In this document: positions 63,551-64,000 of the stretch, piece after piece
How positions within the stretch are numbered: position 1 is the first letter of the stretch
Layout: each line of letters begins with the position of its first letter
Assembly: GCA_015063685.1 (NCBI GenBank)
Contig: SVTR01000011.1
Span: 1 to 64,000 of the forward strand
Source of the DNA: Oscillospiraceae bacterium
Lineage (GTDB): Bacteria > Bacillota > Clostridia > Oscillospirales > CAG-272
Direction: 5' to 3'
Length of the DNA stretch: 64,000 bases
The notes under the pieces: model-generated
Seen by the model: the letters and a program-made list of their open reading frames with translations, nothing else
The model's database searches: none
What the model was told of the DNA's origin: nothing
Translations under genes and position numbers: made by a program

Positions 63551-64000
63551 ATGAAAAAACAACTGATTTTGCTCCTGCTCTCCTTCATCTTCATGCTGAA
63601 GGGATGCCAGGCATCCCCCCCCTCGGGCGGCGAGGAAACCGAAGAAATCACGGTAATCCAAGCGGAAACCGCGGAAAGCGGAGACACTTCCTCTGAAACC
63701 CAAGTAGCCGGGGAAACCGATGACACCAAGGACAGCTGTGACGCCAACGCCCATAAAGACGAAGAAAACAACGGCTACTGTGACCTGTGCGGCGAATACG
63801 TGGTGGTGGTCGTGGACTTCTACTCACTCAACGACCTTCACGGTAAATTTGCCGACGGTGACACCCACATTGGTGTGGACGAGATGACCACATATCTCAA
63901 GGCCGCCCGCGAAAGTGACGAGGTTGCCATCCTGCTGTCGGCGGGCGATATGTGGCAAGGCAGCGCCGAGTCCAACAACACCAACGGCAACATTATCACC
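63551..64000 (+). CDS. 5'-nucleotidase-family lipoprotein (partial, runs off the end)
   Basis: At least 150 codons; the frame is open at the window end. Signal peptide with lipobox-like FMLKGC (Cys19), a Glu/Thr-rich linker, a cysteine pair NGYCDLCGEY, then a calcineurin-like phosphoesterase start: VVVVVDFYSLNDLHGK (metal-binding D...NDLHG) and AILLSAGDMWQGSAESN (GDxxxGS). This matches the 5'-nucleotidase / 2',3'-cyclic phosphodiesterase family, which hydrolyses extracellular nucleotides. ATG 63551 with AAAGGATA. Confidence 0.85.
   Translation, partial: MKKQLILLLLSFIFMLKGCQASPPSGGEETEEITVIQAETAESGDTSSETQVAGETDDTKDSCDANAHKDEENNGYCDLCGEYVVVVVDFYSLNDLHGKFADGDTHIGVDEMTTYLKAARESDEVAILLSAGDMWQGSAESNNTNGNIIT

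Noticed and set aside
1..64000. tRNA, rRNA, tmRNA or SRP RNA genes
   Set aside because: No T-loop, anticodon-arm or rRNA-like conserved sequence was seen on either strand.

Overview
The window looks like chromosome of a spore-forming member of the class Clostridia, probably a gut Oscillospirales/Christensenellales-type lineage. This rests on protein family resemblance (RpoB, RpoC, S12, FtsH), on the Firmicutes gene order rpoB-rpoC-rpsL-rpsG and yybS-gdpP-rplI-dnaB, and on a 30-codon spoVM gene. Most genes are G+C-rich (clear preference for C/G third positions), while promoters and intergenic regions are A+T-rich. Almost every promoter I could find has a 17-bp spacer. No rRNA, tRNA, CRISPR array, transposase or prophage genes were seen.

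Layout. 1-9118 (minus): start of rpsG, rpsL with its own promoter, and rpoB-rpoC behind a ~300-nt leader; rplJ-rplL are not next to rpoB. 9263-19397 (plus): a housekeeping run yybS-like, gdpP, rplI, dnaB, tilS, hpt, ftsH. 19418-30720: a GH39-type glycosidase, an ECF sigma/anti-sigma pair (minus), a composite MITE-like repeat, an HPr-like protein lacking the catalytic His, spoVM, glycogen phosphorylase plus a GH13 amylase, and a corrinoid-uptake pair (ECF S-component and DUF4430 lipoprotein) behind a cobalamin riboswitch. 30721-38102: holA and a YgiQ-type radical SAM protein (minus), a BspA-like leucine-rich lipoprotein, and metY-metA, which build methionine precursors through O-acetylhomoserine. 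38115-50577 (minus): an ACT-domain protein with a phenylacetate-CoA ligase, a CPBP protease and an Lgt-like protein; a secreted repeat-free propeller-like protein; a MoxR-DUF58-DUF4129 operon; ftsK/spoIIIE.

50731-61234 (mostly plus): DJ-1/PfpI protein, 5-formyl-THF cyclo-ligase, CPBP protein, an orphan solute-binding lipoprotein, YqeG-type phosphatase, an endonuclease IV-like protein, then a compact type I toxin-antitoxin locus, an APH-type kinase, a heptanucleotide repeat, a GHL6/GH151-like glycosidase, a dense cluster of inverted repeats and an M24 aminopeptidase. 61235-64000: an A+T-rich AraC/GyrI-like regulator that looks foreign, several palindromic repeat elements, rpsT, and the start of a 5'-nucleotidase-family lipoprotein.

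The most interesting findings are: (1) a par/Fst-like type I toxin-antitoxin locus at 56204-56569, with two consensus promoters facing each other, a 30-aa membrane toxin, a ~90-nt antisense RNA, a shared terminator, and homologous stem-loops at both RNA 5' ends; (2) a cobalamin riboswitch that assigns a corrinoid substrate to the DUF4430/ECF-S pair; (3) several families of palindromic repeats, one of them placed at a predicted transcription start; (4) S12 carrying Arg at the streptomycin-resistance position Lys88.
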